A stretch of 64,000 bases of DNA from Bacteroidia bacterium (GCA_026003255.1 BPGX01000002.1:512330-576329), one strand, 5' to 3'; counted from the stretch's first letter, positions 46,036 through 56,660 are shown. Translations and numbers: made by a program. Notes: generated by a model not told the origin, from the sequence alone.

Positions 46036-48597
46036 ATGTTAGAAAAAATTAATTCCAACTGGAAATGGGCTACTGTTTTTACTGTTATTGTAATGATTGT
46101 ATTAACTGTGTTGTACTTTAAACCTATGTACTTTGAAGACAAAGTGCTCAATCAAGGCGATATTATGCGACACAGAGCCATGAGTAAAGAAATCATGGAC
46201 TTTCGGGAAAAATACCATCAAGAGCCCTTGTGGACTAATTCCATGTTTGGGGGCATGCCCGCCTATCAAATCTCTACCGAATATCCGGGCAATTGGCTTT
46301 CTTTTATCGATAAAGCATTCAAATTATTTTTACCACATCCTTCTGGCTATTTATTTTTATATGGTGTCAGTTTTTTTATCTTAATGCTGGTGCTTCGAGT
46401 GCCTTATTTATTGGGGATTTCAGCAGCAGTAGCGTACGCCTTATCTTCTTATTTTTTAATCATCATTGAAGCGGGGCATAATTCCAAAGCCAATGCTATT
46501 GGTTATTTGCCGCTTGTAATGGCAGCATTGGTAATGTTATTCAAGCAAAACCAATGGTTGGGTGCCTTGTTGTCTGCTTTGTTCTGGGCGCTGGAAATTA
46601 ATGCTAATCACTTGCAAATCACCTACTATCTGGTAATTATGATTTTCATTTTCTGGTGTTATTGGTTGTATGAATCGGTTATAACAAAAACCCTTCCTGA
46701 TTTTATTAAACGTTCGGTTTTACTTGCTGTTGCGATTGGCATTGCAGTTCTTCCCAATATGGGAAATTTATTAACAACTTATGAATATGGAAAATATTCT
46801 ACCAGAGGAAAAAGTGAATTAACCATTAAAGAAGATTTGAAACCTAACAAAGACATTAAAACAAGCGGATTGGATAAAGATTATGCCACACAATGGAGTT
46901 ATGGCATTGGAGAAACGTTCACATTCTTAATACCAGACTTCAAGGGCGGGGCATCTCAATCCATTGCCAGTGCGGATATTGATGCTTTAAAAAACGTCCC
47001 TTCTGAAATGCGAGAAGCAGTGGCCAGTCAATCGGCCTATTTTGGACCGCAGCCATTTACCAGCGGACCGGTGTATCTTGGTGCGATTGTAGTATTCTTG
47101 ATGGTATTGGGTTTGTTTGTTTTACCAAAAGAATGGAAAATTCCTATACTTATTGTTACCATTCTTTCTATCGTATTAGCGTGGGGTAAAAATTTTATGA
47201 TACTTACCGATTTATTTATGGATTATGTTCCAGGTTATAATAAATTCAGGGCGGTTTCAATGATTCTTGTTTTAGTAGAATTTACTGTTCCGTTAATAGC
47301 GGCTTTGTCATTGTATTACCTTGTTCAAAATCATCTTCAAAAAATTAAAATTGGCAACAAAGAATTTGAGATTCAAAAAATAAGTTTGTGGAGTTTTATT
47401 GTAGTGGGAGGTTTTTGTTTAATCAATTATTTAATGCCGGGGTTGTTTAATACATTCAAAGCACCCGATGAAGAAATGATTTTAATGAGTGAATACACGA
47501 AAGCGGGTTATCCCAAAGAAGAAGTCAGCAAATATATTCAGCAATTAATGCCACACGTTGAGACAGCACGAAAAAATATTGTAAAATCTGATGCCATTCG
47601 TTCGTTCATATTTATAACATTGTTTTTTGTGTTTCTATGGGCATATTTTAAGAAGAAAGTGAATACATCTTTATTATTCCTGTCGTTTGGAGTTTTTTCG
47701 GCTATTGATTTGTACACAGTGAATAAACGGTATTTTGGAAATAATGCCTTTGTTCCAAAAAATAATATCCAACAGTTGTTTACACCTTCTCAAGCCGATG
47801 AGATGATACTTCAGGATACCACAAAATATTATCGTGTTTTAAATCTGGCAACAAATACTTTCAACGATGCAACTACTTCGTATTTTCATAAATCGGTGGG
47901 CGGTTATCATGGCGCTAAATTGAAAAAATATCAGGAGTTAATTGATTTTCATCTAAGCAAAGAAATTCAATGGTTTTATCAACAATTAAATCAGATTGCT
48001 GGTGCTGATAGTTTGTTAGAAACGAAAATTTTACCTTCATTGAATGTTATTAATATGCTGAATACGAAATACATTTTATTGCCTGTCAAATCAGGGGCTA
48101 TTCCAATGCCGAATGCTTCTGCAAATGGGAATGTATGGTTTGTAAAACAAATCTTTAATGTAGAAAATGCAGATAGTGAAATTGTAAAACTTTATTCAAT
48201 TAATACCAAAACGCAAGCAGTTGTTCAGGAGAAAAACAAATTACCACAAATGAAAAATACATACTCTGGAACTGGAAAAATATATCTGACGAGTTATGCA
48301 CCGAATACGTTAAAATACACTTCTATTACAGATGAGGAACAATTCGCTGTCTTTTCAGATATTTATTATCCAAAGGGCTGGAATGCTTATGTTGATGGAC
48401 AACTACAACCACATACCTGTGTCAATTATGTATTGCGTGGAATGATTATACCTAAAGGTACGCATACTATTGAATTTAAATTTGAACCCACTTCTTACAA
48501 AATTGGTAATAACATTGCTTATGTGGGTTCGACTTTGATTTATGTTGTAGTGATAAGTATTCTATTCATGCTTTGGAAACAACTCAAAAATGGCTAA
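46036..48597 (+). CDS. YfhO-family multi-helix membrane protein
   Basis: The 853-residue protein has about 13 membrane segments with a large central outer loop (about 255-345) and a soluble C-terminal domain (about 580-825). WTNSMFGGMPAYQISTEYPG near the start and DIYYPKGWNAYVDGQ near the end match the YfhO family. In Gram-positive bacteria YfhO is thought to glycosylate lipoteichoic acid; the substrate in this group is unknown. It overlaps coaBC by 8 bp. Confidence 0.88.
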   Translation: MLEKINSNWKWATVFTVIVMIVLTVLYFKPMYFEDKVLNQGDIMRHRAMSKEIMDFREKYHQEPLWTNSMFGGMPAYQISTEYPGNWLSFIDKAFKLFLPHPSGYLFLYGVSFFILMLVLRVPYLLGISAAVAYALSSYFLIIIEAGHNSKANAIGYLPLVMAALVMLFKQNQWLGALLSALFWALEINANHLQITYYLVIMIFIFWCYWLYESVITKTLPDFIKRSVLLAVAIGIAVLPNMGNLLTTYEYGKYSTRGKSELTIKEDLKPNKDIKTSGLDKDYATQWSYGIGETFTFLIPDFKGGASQSIASADIDALKNVPSEMREAVASQSAYFGPQPFTSGPVYLGAIVVFLMVLGLFVLPKEWKIPILIVTILSIVLAWGKNFMILTDLFMDYVPGYNKFRAVSMILVLVEFTVPLIAALSLYYLVQNHLQKIKIGNKEFEIQKISLWSFIVVGGFCLINYLMPGLFNTFKAPDEEMILMSEYTKAGYPKEEVSKYIQQLMPHVETARKNIVKSDAIRSFIFITLFFVFLWAYFKKKVNTSLLFLSFGVFSAIDLYTVNKRYFGNNAFVPKNNIQQLFTPSQADEMILQDTTKYYRVLNLATNTFNDATTSYFHKSVGGYHGAKLKKYQELIDFHLSKEIQWFYQQLNQIAGADSLLETKILPSLNVINMLNTKYILLPVKSGAIPMPNASANGNVWFVKQIFNVENADSEIVKLYSINTKTQAVVQEKNKLPQMKNTYSGTGKIYLTSYAPNTLKYTSITDEEQFAVFSDIYYPKGWNAYVDGQLQPHTCVNYVLRGMIIPKGTHTIEFKFEPTSYKIGNNIAYVGSTLIYVVVISILFMLWKQLKNG

Positions 48598-49810
48598 AAG
48601 AAAATATAACATTCTGCTGGGTGTTACGGGCGGTATTGCGGCATATAAAATTCCATTATTAGTTCGTTTATTGGTGCAGGAAGGATATGAAGTTAAAATT
48701 ATTTTGACAGAGTCCGCAGAAAATTTTGTAACACAAGAAACCTTATCTGTTCTTTCAAAAAATCCTGTTTATACATCGTTTTTTAATGAAAAAAGAGAAT
48801 GGAATAATCACGTGCATCTGGCAGATTGGGCGGATATAATGGTTATTGCTCCCGCTACAGCGAATACTATTGCAAAAATGGCGAACGGATATTGCGATAA
48901 TCTTTTAATGGCTACTTATTTATCGTTTACAAAAAAAGTAATCGTAGCTCCTGCGATGGATGCGGAAATGTGGGAACACGAGACAGTGAGAATAAATTTA
49001 GAACAGTTGAAATCCAGAAAAAATCATCTTGTTTTACCGGTTGAATACGGTGCATTAGCCAGTGGCATTACAGGATGGGGAAGAATGTTAGAGCCGCAGG
49101 AGATTTTTTATCACGTTCAGAAAGTTCTGACTAAATCAGAAGAGTTGGTTAATAAAAAAGTATTGGTAACAGCCGGTGCAACTTATGAACCTATTGATCC
49201 TGTTCGCTTTATTGGGAATCGAAGTTCAGGGAAAACAGGCATTGCCATTTCGGAAGAATTGGCGCTTCGTGGAGCAGAAGTTTATCTTGTGCATGGAAAT
49301 GTAACAACTTCATTGCCGAAACATCCAGATATAAAATGTATTAAGGCATCAACTGCTCAGGAGATGTATGATGCTTGTGTAGAAATTTTTCCGAATATGA
49401 ATGCGGCGATTCTTGCTGCAGCAGTGGCGGATTATACGCCAGTTTCAATGGCAGATGAAAAAATTAAAAAAACGGATGATATTTTTCAAATTACTTTGAA
49501 GAAAACAAAAGATATATTAAAAACATTGGGGGAATTAAAAAGAAAAGAACAATTATTAGTAGGTTTTGCATTAGAAACAAATAATGTGATACAAAATGCA
49601 CAAAAGAAATTAGTTAATAAGAATGCCGATATGATATTTGCTAATCAATGTACAGAAGAAAATCCAGCATTCAATGTGGAAGAGAACGAATTGATATTAT
49701 TGAAAAAGAATAACGAAATTAAAAACTTAGGAAAGCATAAAAAGTTTAAGTTAGCAGAAAAAATTGTAGATGAAATTGTAATCGCACTCAATACAAAAAA
49801 TACCAGTTAA
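48590..49810 (+). CDS. coaBC: Bifunctional phosphopantothenoylcysteine decarboxylase/synthase CoaBC
   Basis: The 406-residue coenzyme A enzyme has an N-terminal FMN-dependent CoaC domain (LLGVTGGIAAYKIPLLVR, ADIMVIAPATANTIAKMANG, APAMDAEMWEH) and a C-terminal CoaB domain (VTAGATYEPIDPVRFIGNRS, AAAVADYTP, KKTKDIL). The two domains meet near residue 185. The 8 bp overlap with the YfhO gene suggests coupled translation. Confidence 0.95.
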   Translation: MAKRKYNILLGVTGGIAAYKIPLLVRLLVQEGYEVKIILTESAENFVTQETLSVLSKNPVYTSFFNEKREWNNHVHLADWADIMVIAPATANTIAKMANGYCDNLLMATYLSFTKKVIVAPAMDAEMWEHETVRINLEQLKSRKNHLVLPVEYGALASGITGWGRMLEPQEIFYHVQKVLTKSEELVNKKVLVTAGATYEPIDPVRFIGNRSSGKTGIAISEELALRGAEVYLVHGNVTTSLPKHPDIKCIKASTAQEMYDACVEIFPNMNAAILAAAVADYTPVSMADEKIKKTDDIFQITLKKTKDILKTLGELKRKEQLLVGFALETNNVIQNAQKKLVNKNADMIFANQCTEENPAFNVEENELILLKKNNEIKNLGKHKKFKLAEKIVDEIVIALNTKNTS

Positions 49811-49841
49811 ATCTCCAGTTATTATTTCCCGAATTATTAAA

Positions 49842-50108
49842 TCCCAGATTATGCAATAGGATTAATAAAATTTGAAATTTCTATAAAATTAACCTTATGT
49901 ATTTTAACCACAATGAACACTAAGAAAATAAACAAAGTTCACAAAGCGCTGATATATTTTGCAAACGAGAAATGCTTTGTGTTCATTTTAAAGAACTTTG
50001 TTTTCTAAAAAAATCAAATATTTAAAACCAAATTAGTAAAGACCATTTATTTTTAATATCAATGAAATAATGTTTACAGTACGTTAATTTCTAATGCATG
50101 ATTTGGGA
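49842..50108 (+). repeat. Dispersed repeat family A, copy 3 (MITE-like)
   Basis: Starts TCCCAGATTATGCAATAGGA and ends TAATGCATGATTTGGGA; the end, reversed, reads TCCCAAATCATGCATTAGA, about 15 of 20 bases matching the start, the best inverted ends of the three copies. The middle has CACAATGAACACTAAGAAAA, ACAAAGTTCACAAAG and GAGAAATGCTTTGTG. It fills most of the 405 bp gap after coaBC; no gene is seen there. Confidence 0.75.
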
Positions 50109-50147
50109 TATACTAATTCTAATGTAATGAAGAAATGAGTTTAAAAT

Positions 50148-50192
50148 AAAAAAAGCAGAGAATCCACATAACAATAATGGTGAATTCTCTGC
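50148..50192 (-). terminator. Terminator of the T9SS cargo gene at 50216
   Basis: GCAGAGAATCCAC (50155 on) pairs with GGTGAATTCTCTGC (to 50192), and on the minus strand the stem is followed by TTTTTTTATTTT. It lies just after the stop at 50216. Confidence 0.82.
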
Positions 50193-50215
50193 AAAAGGTT
50201 AACAAGAAAAAGATG

Positions 50216-51160
50216 TTATTTGTTTATTATTAATTTTTCTAAGTAATAATTTTGACTATTCCCCAATCTAACAAAATAAACACCTTCGGGAATTGTTTCA
50301 ATTGGTAAAGCAATTTTATTGCTGTTTTCAATTTTGGTGTTTTTATAGATGGTGCTTCCCAAAGAATTGATGATTTCCACAAAGCTAATTTCTTTTATAT
50401 TTTGTGGAACAAGATATACAACATTGCCAGAAGCAGGGTTTGGTGAGATAGTAAAGTGAGCATTTAAATTGTGAGAAAAGGTAGCCACATTAGTAACAAA
50501 TGTGGCGCTGCCGTAGATGTTCACATCATCAATACGAAAAGTACCGGCTGTGCCTTCGGCATTCCAGGCATACCATCTGAAACTGATTGGAGAAGTGATG
50601 TTAGATAGAGTAGGGGTAACCTTAAAACCGGATAAAATAACTGTTGAAGAATAAGCATCAGTTGTCCAGAAAAACTCATTATTAGTAGTTATAGTAATAT
50701 TTGTATTAGTAGCTGCTGCGGGAAAGTTATTAGTAAAACCATCATCGCTTGAACGTACTGACCAAAAACGAGGGCCAGTACCAGATCTATTGGCTTTGAA
50801 TATAATAGAGTCAAAAGTTAGTTTGTAATTGGTTTGAGGGTTAATAGTGATTTCATAATATTTATTTGGGTCCAAACTACCAGTGAAATTCGCATCATCT
50901 CCATTTGTAGCACCGGTTCCCCAGCCAGAAAAGGAAAAATAGCCGCTTGTGGATGGACAGGTATTAGTGCCAACTGCAATAAAAGAACCACTCGTTAGCC
51001 CGGTAGCCGTGGGTGGAGGTGTTGGGTCAACGGTACCTGTACAAGGTGTTGTGGTGCTACTCACCTGTGCAAAGTTGTAAGTTAATGTAAAACTGGTCGT
51101 TTGTGCCACTATCATTCCAGCGCTTACAAGCGTTTGAGCAAAAAGTAAAAGTTTTTTCAT
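50216..51160 (-). CDS. Secreted T9SS cargo protein of unknown function
   Basis: The 314-residue protein has a signal peptide (to about AGMIVAQ), a beta-rich central domain (SFRWYAWNAEGTAGTFRIDD near 200-220, resembling jelly-roll domains) and a C-terminal type A sorting domain of about 75 residues with FTISPNPASGN, VEIINSLGSTIYKN and GVYFVRLGN. It is therefore exported by the type IX system and either anchored to the surface or released. No catalytic motif is seen. Confidence 0.82.
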   Translation of the reverse strand: MKKLLLFAQTLVSAGMIVAQTTSFTLTYNFAQVSSTTTPCTGTVDPTPPPTATGLTSGSFIAVGTNTCPSTSGYFSFSGWGTGATNGDDANFTGSLDPNKYYEITINPQTNYKLTFDSIIFKANRSGTGPRFWSVRSSDDGFTNNFPAAATNTNITITTNNEFFWTTDAYSSTVILSGFKVTPTLSNITSPISFRWYAWNAEGTAGTFRIDDVNIYGSATFVTNVATFSHNLNAHFTISPNPASGNVVYLVPQNIKEISFVEIINSLGSTIYKNTKIENSNKIALPIETIPEGVYFVRLGNSQNYYLEKLIINK

Positions 51161-51263
51161 ACCTTAAAATTTTGATCGGCAAATTTAAGAAAAACAATTT
51201 TAAATAATCAACAATTTTATGAATGGTAAAAATTATTTAACAAACGGCAAATATAAATTAAAT

Positions 51264-52232
51264 TTATTTAACAGACATTTTTACCTGATAACTACCGGTA
51301 TTTTTCTCGCTATATACCGTTTCATAAATAGTTAAATAGATAACACCATCGGCATCTGCAATATATTTTGTGTTACTACCGGCTCTTAGATTTTTTCCGT
51401 TCAAACCAATTTTAAATATTAAAGTCCCATAGTTAAAATAAGTAGGATCTGCAGTTTCATTAGTAATTTCACCACCCACAACATTTCCATCAGGAGTATA
51501 TTTTTTATTATCTAAACTAGCTAGTACAATTTCTCCTCTTGCCGTGATTTCAATTGTTTGTCCTTTTTTAACCTTTATGCCGGTATTAAGCCAGCCCCCA
51601 TTATTATTCGCCATAATGTGTTTGGATGCTTTTACGACAAAACTATAATTCCCATTTGTGTTGTCGAAATACGATATATCCATTGATTTAATATTACTTA
51701 TAGCAAATGTGGTCTTTAAGAAAGAGTTAGAAAATTCTATTGTTTTAAAGTCAACAGAACCTGAAATTCGGTCGCCATTATTAGTCATTAGTGCATCCAT
51801 AAAACTATAATCACTAATGTTGCATTCAGATAATATTTCATTCAATACAGCAGAAACGTTCTCAGAGTTTGTAGCTGTGTTTTTATCTAAAAAGTTTTCA
51901 ATAAAATAAATTGCCTTTAATCCATATTTTTTGATGTTTTCAGAAACTGCTTCAATGCTTTTTTCATCAGAAGTATTGGCTAATATCTGAATATTTTTAT
52001 TAATTTCAGATGCAATACTTTCATCTTTTTCTAATCCAAAAGTAATTTGAGCAACATCTTTTAATGGTATCGTCATTTTTCCATAAGGTGTATTGAAGTT
52101 GATGTCCTTCATTTTTGCCTGACCATATAAGATACTGCCATCATAAAAATAAAGTGTAACATCGGCCAATTTTTGAGCCCAACTAATTGTTGAATAAAAC
52201 AACAATACAACCAAAATCAATTTAGGTGTCAT
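51264..52232 (-). CDS. Secreted protein with a C-terminal LecA-like (PA-IL) domain
   Basis: The 322-residue protein has a signal peptide ending SWAQ. The first half repeats a beta-rich unit (LYFYDGSILYGQAKMKDI ... MTNNGDRISGSVDFKTIEF). The last 110 residues (GGWLNTGIKVKKGQTIEITA, GTLIFKIGLNGKNLRAG, ADGVIYLTIYE, GSYQVKM) resemble the galactose-binding lectin LecA. I choose ATG 52232; the longer frame from 52268 would include the -7-like element at 52254-52246. No T9SS tail is present. Sugar binding is inferred only. Confidence 0.7.
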   Translation of the reverse strand: MTPKLILVVLLFYSTISWAQKLADVTLYFYDGSILYGQAKMKDINFNTPYGKMTIPLKDVAQITFGLEKDESIASEINKNIQILANTSDEKSIEAVSENIKKYGLKAIYFIENFLDKNTATNSENVSAVLNEILSECNISDYSFMDALMTNNGDRISGSVDFKTIEFSNSFLKTTFAISNIKSMDISYFDNTNGNYSFVVKASKHIMANNNGGWLNTGIKVKKGQTIEITARGEIVLASLDNKKYTPDGNVVGGEITNETADPTYFNYGTLIFKIGLNGKNLRAGSNTKYIADADGVIYLTIYETVYSEKNTGSYQVKMSVK

Positions 52233-52245
52233 AAAATCATTTTTT

Positions 52246-52254
52246 GCAAAGAAA
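52246..52254 (-). promoter_or_regulatory. -7-like element of the LecA-like gene
   Basis: TTTCTTTGC on the minus strand, one mismatch to TAnnTTTGY, 13 bp before ATG 52232. Confidence 0.45.
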
Positions 52255-52325
52255 CTAAACATAACCAATTACAACAAATTTTTTATTTTCTAACTTTTGT
52301 AACCAATTTCAAAAGGATTATTCTC

Positions 52326-52334
52326 TATTTTTGC
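52326..52334 (+). promoter_or_regulatory. -7 element of the acyl-CoA carboxylase gene
   Basis: TATTTTTGC, perfect TAnnTTTGY, 17 bp before ATG 52352. It argues against the longer start at 52331. Confidence 0.6.
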
Positions 52335-52351
52335 CACAAATTAGATTGTTT

Positions 52352-53902
52352 ATGCAAGATAAATTAAAGACGCTCGAACAAAAACAACAGGAAGCTTTAT
52401 TAGGCGGAGGTCAAAAGCGTATTGAAGCACAACATAAAAAGGGAAAACTTACAGCAAGAGAAAGAATACATTTTCTTTTAGATGAAGGTTCGTTTCAAGA
52501 AATTGGGATGCTTGTTACGCACAGAAGTACTGAGTTTGGATTAGATAAAGAAAAATACCTTGGAGATGGTGTAGTTACTGGATATGGTACCATTAACGGG
52601 AGATTAGTGTATGTGTTTTCTCAGGATTTTACGGTTTTCGGCGGTTCACTTTCAGAAGCCCATGCCGAAAAGATTTGTAAGATTATGGATTTAGCCATGA
52701 AAACCGGTGCACCAGTGATAGGACTCAACGATAGTGGAGGCGCACGAATTCAGGAAGGTGTGGTTTCACTTGCTGGATATGCGGATATTTTTTATAGAAA
52801 TGTAAAAGCCAGTGGTGTAATACCACAAATCTCTTGTATTATGGGACCTTGTGCCGGTGGTGCTGTGTATTCGCCAGCTATGACTGATTTTATCTTGATG
52901 GTCGAACATACCTCATACATGTTTGTTACAGGACCAAATGTGGTGAAAACCGTAACACACGAAAATGTTACAGCAGAAGAATTAGGCGGCGCCCATACGC
53001 ATGCAACTAAAAGTGGCGTTACACATTTTGCTTGCGCTAATGAGATAGAAGCCATTAATACTATTAAAAAACTACTTTCTTATATTCCGCAAAATTGCGA
53101 AGAAAAGCCCCCCAGAATGCCTTATGAAATCACCGATTGGACAAAAGAACTTAGACCGGCATTAAATTCTATTATTCCACCATCGTCTTCTCAACCTTAC
53201 GACATGCATGAAGTTATACAGCAAGTGATTGATGAAGATTCCTTTTTAGAAGTTCACAAAGAATTTGCCGAAAATATTATATGTGGCTTTGCCCGAATAG
53301 TTGGAAGAAGTGTGGGTATTATAGCCAATCAACCTGCTGTGCTAGCGGGCGTGTTGGATATACATTCCTCTATCAAAGCTGCAAGATTTGTGAGGTTTTG
53401 TGATGCATTTAATATCCCCTTATTAGTTTTTGAAGATGTGCCGGGCTTTTTACCGGGAACAGATCAGGAATGGAATGGTATTATTACCAATGGTGCCAAG
53501 TTGTTGTTTGCATTTGCTGAAAGCACAGTGCCAAGAGTAACAGTTATTACACGCAAGGCCTATGGAGGTGCTTATGATGTGATGAACAGTAAACACATTG
53601 GTGCGGATATTAATTACGCGTGGCCAACGGCTGAAATTGCTGTAATGGGCGCCAAAGGAGCGGCTGAAATTATCTTCAAAGACGAAATCAATGCCGCTGA
53701 AGACAAGGAAGCAAAATGGAAAGAGAAAGAAGCTGAATACAATGAACTCTTTGCTAATCCTTATAAAGCCGCCGAAAGAGGATACATTGATGAAGTAATA
53801 AAGCCAGAAGAAACAAGAATAAAACTCATTCGTGCTTTTGAAATGCTTGAAAATAAAGTGGATTCCATGCCTAAGAAAAAACACGATAATATTCCATTGT
53901 AA
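52352..53902 (+). CDS. Acyl-CoA carboxylase beta subunit (propionyl-CoA carboxylase-like)
   Basis: The 516-residue carboxyltransferase has [76 protein letters not shown] and [12 protein letters not shown]. These are PccB-type signatures; methylmalonyl-CoA decarboxylase alpha is the close alternative. A biotin-carrying alpha subunit is not in the window. It is followed 8 bp later by an unrelated MBOAT gene. Confidence 0.93.
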   Translation: MQDKLKTLEQKQQEALLGGGQKRIEAQHKKGKLTARERIHFLLDEGSFQEIGMLVTHRSTEFGLDKEKYLGDGVVTGYGTINGRLVYVFSQDFTVFGGSLSEAHAEKICKIMDLAMKTGAPVIGLNDSGGARIQEGVVSLAGYADIFYRNVKASGVIPQISCIMGPCAGGAVYSPAMTDFILMVEHTSYMFVTGPNVVKTVTHENVTAEELGGAHTHATKSGVTHFACANEIEAINTIKKLLSYIPQNCEEKPPRMPYEITDWTKELRPALNSIIPPSSSQPYDMHEVIQQVIDEDSFLEVHKEFAENIICGFARIVGRSVGIIANQPAVLAGVLDIHSSIKAARFVRFCDAFNIPLLVFEDVPGFLPGTDQEWNGIITNGAKLLFAFAESTVPRVTVITRKAYGGAYDVMNSKHIGADINYAWPTAEIAVMGAKGAAEIIFKDEINAAEDKEAKWKEKEAEYNELFANPYKAAERGYIDEVIKPEETRIKLIRAFEMLENKVDSMPKKKHDNIPL

Positions 53903-53910
53903 CTAGTGTT

Positions 53911-55317
53911 ATGACTTTTGCATCCATTACTTTTTTGTTATACTTTTTACCACTTTTTCTATTGATTTATCATTTTGTTCCAAAAAATTGGAAAAATGGA
54001 ATCATATTGTTTGCAAGTATTTTGTTCTATTCGTGGGGAGGACCAAAATTTATTTTTGTAATTCTGCTTACCACTTTTTTAGATTTCTTTTTAGTTCAAA
54101 AAATGTATTATGCCAAATCCAATGCACAAAAAAAATTATTCCTAATTCTATCTCTCTGCCTGAATCTTGGAATATTGTTTTATTTCAAATATGCCAATTT
54201 TTTTGTGGATAATTTGAATAACTTATTTAGTTTCAACATACCTCTAAAAAAACTTTTACTTCCAATAGGAATTTCTTTTTATACATTTGAAAGTATCACT
54301 TATGTAATGGATGTTTATCGTAATGTTCATCCGCCTTTGAAAAATTTCTGGCACTATCAGACATACATTTTATTGTTTCCAAAATTGATTGCAGGACCAA
54401 TTGTTCGTTTCCATGAAATAGCCGACCAGATAACGGATAGGAAAGAGAGTTATGAAAAGAAGATTCATGGAATGATATTGTTTTGTGTAGGATTGGCAAA
54501 AAAAGTAATACTTGCGAATACCATTGGAAGACAGGCCGATGAAATTTTTAGTATGCCCATTGAAAATATTGACACGGCGGCGGCATGGATAGGGGCAATG
54601 AGTTACACCTTCCAGATTTACTTTGATTTTAGTGGGTATAGTGATATGGCAATTGGATTGTGTAAAATCATGGGCTTTAAAATACCAGAGAATTTTAATA
54701 ATCCTTATACATCACAATCTGTTACAGAATTCTGGAGACGCTGGCATATTACTTTAGGACGCTGGATGAAAAATTATTTATATATACCATTGGGAGGCAA
54801 TAAAATAGGGACATTGCGAACACTGATAAATTTATGGATTGTGTTTTTGCTGTCAGGTTTGTGGCATGGAGCAGGATGGAATTTTATCTTGTGGGGTGCT
54901 TACCACGGATTTTTTTTAGTAATAGAACGATATAAGTTGTTGGATATTTATTCTAAAATACCTTCATTGATAAGAGTATTGTGGACATTTATTATTGTGA
55001 GCACAGGATGGGTATTGTTTCGCAACGAAAACATACAGTATGCTTTATCTGTTGTTCAGAAAATGTATGTACCAACATTTTCTCATAATTTTAATTATCT
55101 ATTGAATGATTGGTGGTTTTCTTTTGTTCTATGTATTTTCTTTTCTTTCTTTACTTTACTACCATTCTTAAAATCATTTCACGATAAAATTTTTTATTTT
55201 CAATTCACTATAAATTCATTGAAAAAATGGTTCATTGCTTTTGTGATACTATACTATATTTCACTTTCTTACATTGCTGCATTGGATTTTAATCCTTTTA
55301 TTTATTTTAGATTTTAA
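53911..55317 (+). CDS. AlgI-like MBOAT O-acyltransferase
   Basis: The 468-residue protein has about 11 membrane segments and the MBOAT signature FWRRWHITLGRWMKNYLYIP with the catalytic His in GLWHGAGWNFILWG. PIGISFYTFESITYVMDVYR is typical of the AlgI/PatA/DltB group, which moves acetyl (or other acyl) groups across the membrane onto polysaccharides. It is paired with the AlgX/AlgJ-like gene 2 bp after it. Confidence 0.93.
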   Translation: MTFASITFLLYFLPLFLLIYHFVPKNWKNGIILFASILFYSWGGPKFIFVILLTTFLDFFLVQKMYYAKSNAQKKLFLILSLCLNLGILFYFKYANFFVDNLNNLFSFNIPLKKLLLPIGISFYTFESITYVMDVYRNVHPPLKNFWHYQTYILLFPKLIAGPIVRFHEIADQITDRKESYEKKIHGMILFCVGLAKKVILANTIGRQADEIFSMPIENIDTAAAWIGAMSYTFQIYFDFSGYSDMAIGLCKIMGFKIPENFNNPYTSQSVTEFWRRWHITLGRWMKNYLYIPLGGNKIGTLRTLINLWIVFLLSGLWHGAGWNFILWGAYHGFFLVIERYKLLDIYSKIPSLIRVLWTFIIVSTGWVLFRNENIQYALSVVQKMYVPTFSHNFNYLLNDWWFSFVLCIFFSFFTLLPFLKSFHDKIFYFQFTINSLKKWFIAFVILYYISLSYIAALDFNPFIYFRF

Positions 55318-55319
55318 TA

Positions 55320-56660
55320 ATGAGTAAAAAAGTTGTAAATACAACAAATCGTTTAAAGAATTATTGGTGGGCTTTTTATTTTCTAATAACTCTTCCTACC
55401 ATACATACATTTTTAAAGAAAGATAATAAGCCCAATCTTACAGGGATTGTAATGTTAGAAAAACGACCTGAATTGAATAAAGAAAACTGGTTTTCAGGAT
55501 ATTACCAAAAACAAACGGATGATTTTAATAACGATCATTGGGCATGGAAAGAATGGATGGTAAGATGGAATAATCAATTGTATTATTCTTTATTTAATGA
55601 GATTCGTGTAAATGGTTTCGTGGCTATTAAAGATAATTATGTAATTAGCAAAAGTTATATTTTATCGGCGTATGGAGATGATTTTATTGGTGAAGATAAA
55701 ATCAAGGAAAAATGCCGAAAAGCAAAAGTAATTCAGGATAGTTTAAAGAGAAAAAATATTGATTTAGTGTTTTTAATCATTCCCGGAAAAGGTAGAATGT
55801 GTGAAGAAAAAATACCAGAAAAATATAAACATTCGGTAAAAGCAACAAACTACCATGTTTTCGTAAAATACTTTAAGGAATACAAAATTAATTACTTGGA
55901 CTTACAAAAGTGGTTTGTAGATGACTTAAAGAAGAGAGAAAAACATTTATTGTTTGCAAAATTTGCACATCACTGGACAAACTATGCTGAATGTCTGGCT
56001 GTAGATACTATTGTAAAATATCTTGAGAAACTTCGTCAAAAGCCATTCCCACACATTGTTTGGGATGATGTTGAAATCAGCGATACTCCGAGAAGTAGAG
56101 ATGCAGACATATTAAAGAGCATGAATTTAGCCATCAATCCATCATACAATGAAAAATACTCGTATCCGGATTATGGTTTTGAAGTAGATTCCAGTTTAGA
56201 AAAACAAAAAGTTTTAGTGATTGGGGATAGTTATTGGTATGGTCCTGTGTATATGGGTGTGAATAGATATTTATTTGGAGACGGGCAATTCTGGTACTAT
56301 TACAATAAAGTCATTCCAACGCCCAAACCGGGCGAGAAAGTTGAAGTGTGGCAGTTAAACTTTAGAGAAAGTATAGAAAACAATGATGTAATAATGTTAG
56401 CTTATAGTGATGGGAATTTATCCAATTTAGGTAATCAGTTTATAGAAGAGATGTATTTAATGTATACGAATCCTGAACAATTTACAGAGTATTGGAGTAA
56501 CAAACAGCAGCTTCAATACTATGCTCGTCAAATCCGGGAAACACCGGAGTACTTGAAAAAAGCTACCATTTTTTCAGAAGAAAATAAAATTACTATTGAT
56601 TCTGCAATTATATATTTAAGTCATCAGTTAAAATCTAACCCGGCTTTTTTTCAAAAGTAG
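55320..56660 (+). CDS. AlgX/AlgJ-like SGNH-type acetyltransferase
   Basis: The 446-residue protein has one N-terminal membrane segment (about 14-31) and a large outer domain with LVFLIIPGKGRMCEEKIPEK, FAHHWTNYAECLAVDTI and VLVIGDSYWYGP, which carries the GDS nucleophile of the SGNH fold. AlgX and AlgJ complete polysaccharide O-acetylation begun by AlgI. Here the substrate would be an exopolysaccharide or cell-surface glycan of unknown structure; no alginate genes are seen nearby. Confidence 0.85.
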   Translation: MSKKVVNTTNRLKNYWWAFYFLITLPTIHTFLKKDNKPNLTGIVMLEKRPELNKENWFSGYYQKQTDDFNNDHWAWKEWMVRWNNQLYYSLFNEIRVNGFVAIKDNYVISKSYILSAYGDDFIGEDKIKEKCRKAKVIQDSLKRKNIDLVFLIIPGKGRMCEEKIPEKYKHSVKATNYHVFVKYFKEYKINYLDLQKWFVDDLKKREKHLLFAKFAHHWTNYAECLAVDTIVKYLEKLRQKPFPHIVWDDVEISDTPRSRDADILKSMNLAINPSYNEKYSYPDYGFEVDSSLEKQKVLVIGDSYWYGPVYMGVNRYLFGDGQFWYYYNKVIPTPKPGEKVEVWQLNFRESIENNDVIMLAYSDGNLSNLGNQFIEEMYLMYTNPEQFTEYWSNKQQLQYYARQIRETPEYLKKATIFSEENKITIDSAIIYLSHQLKSNPAFFQK

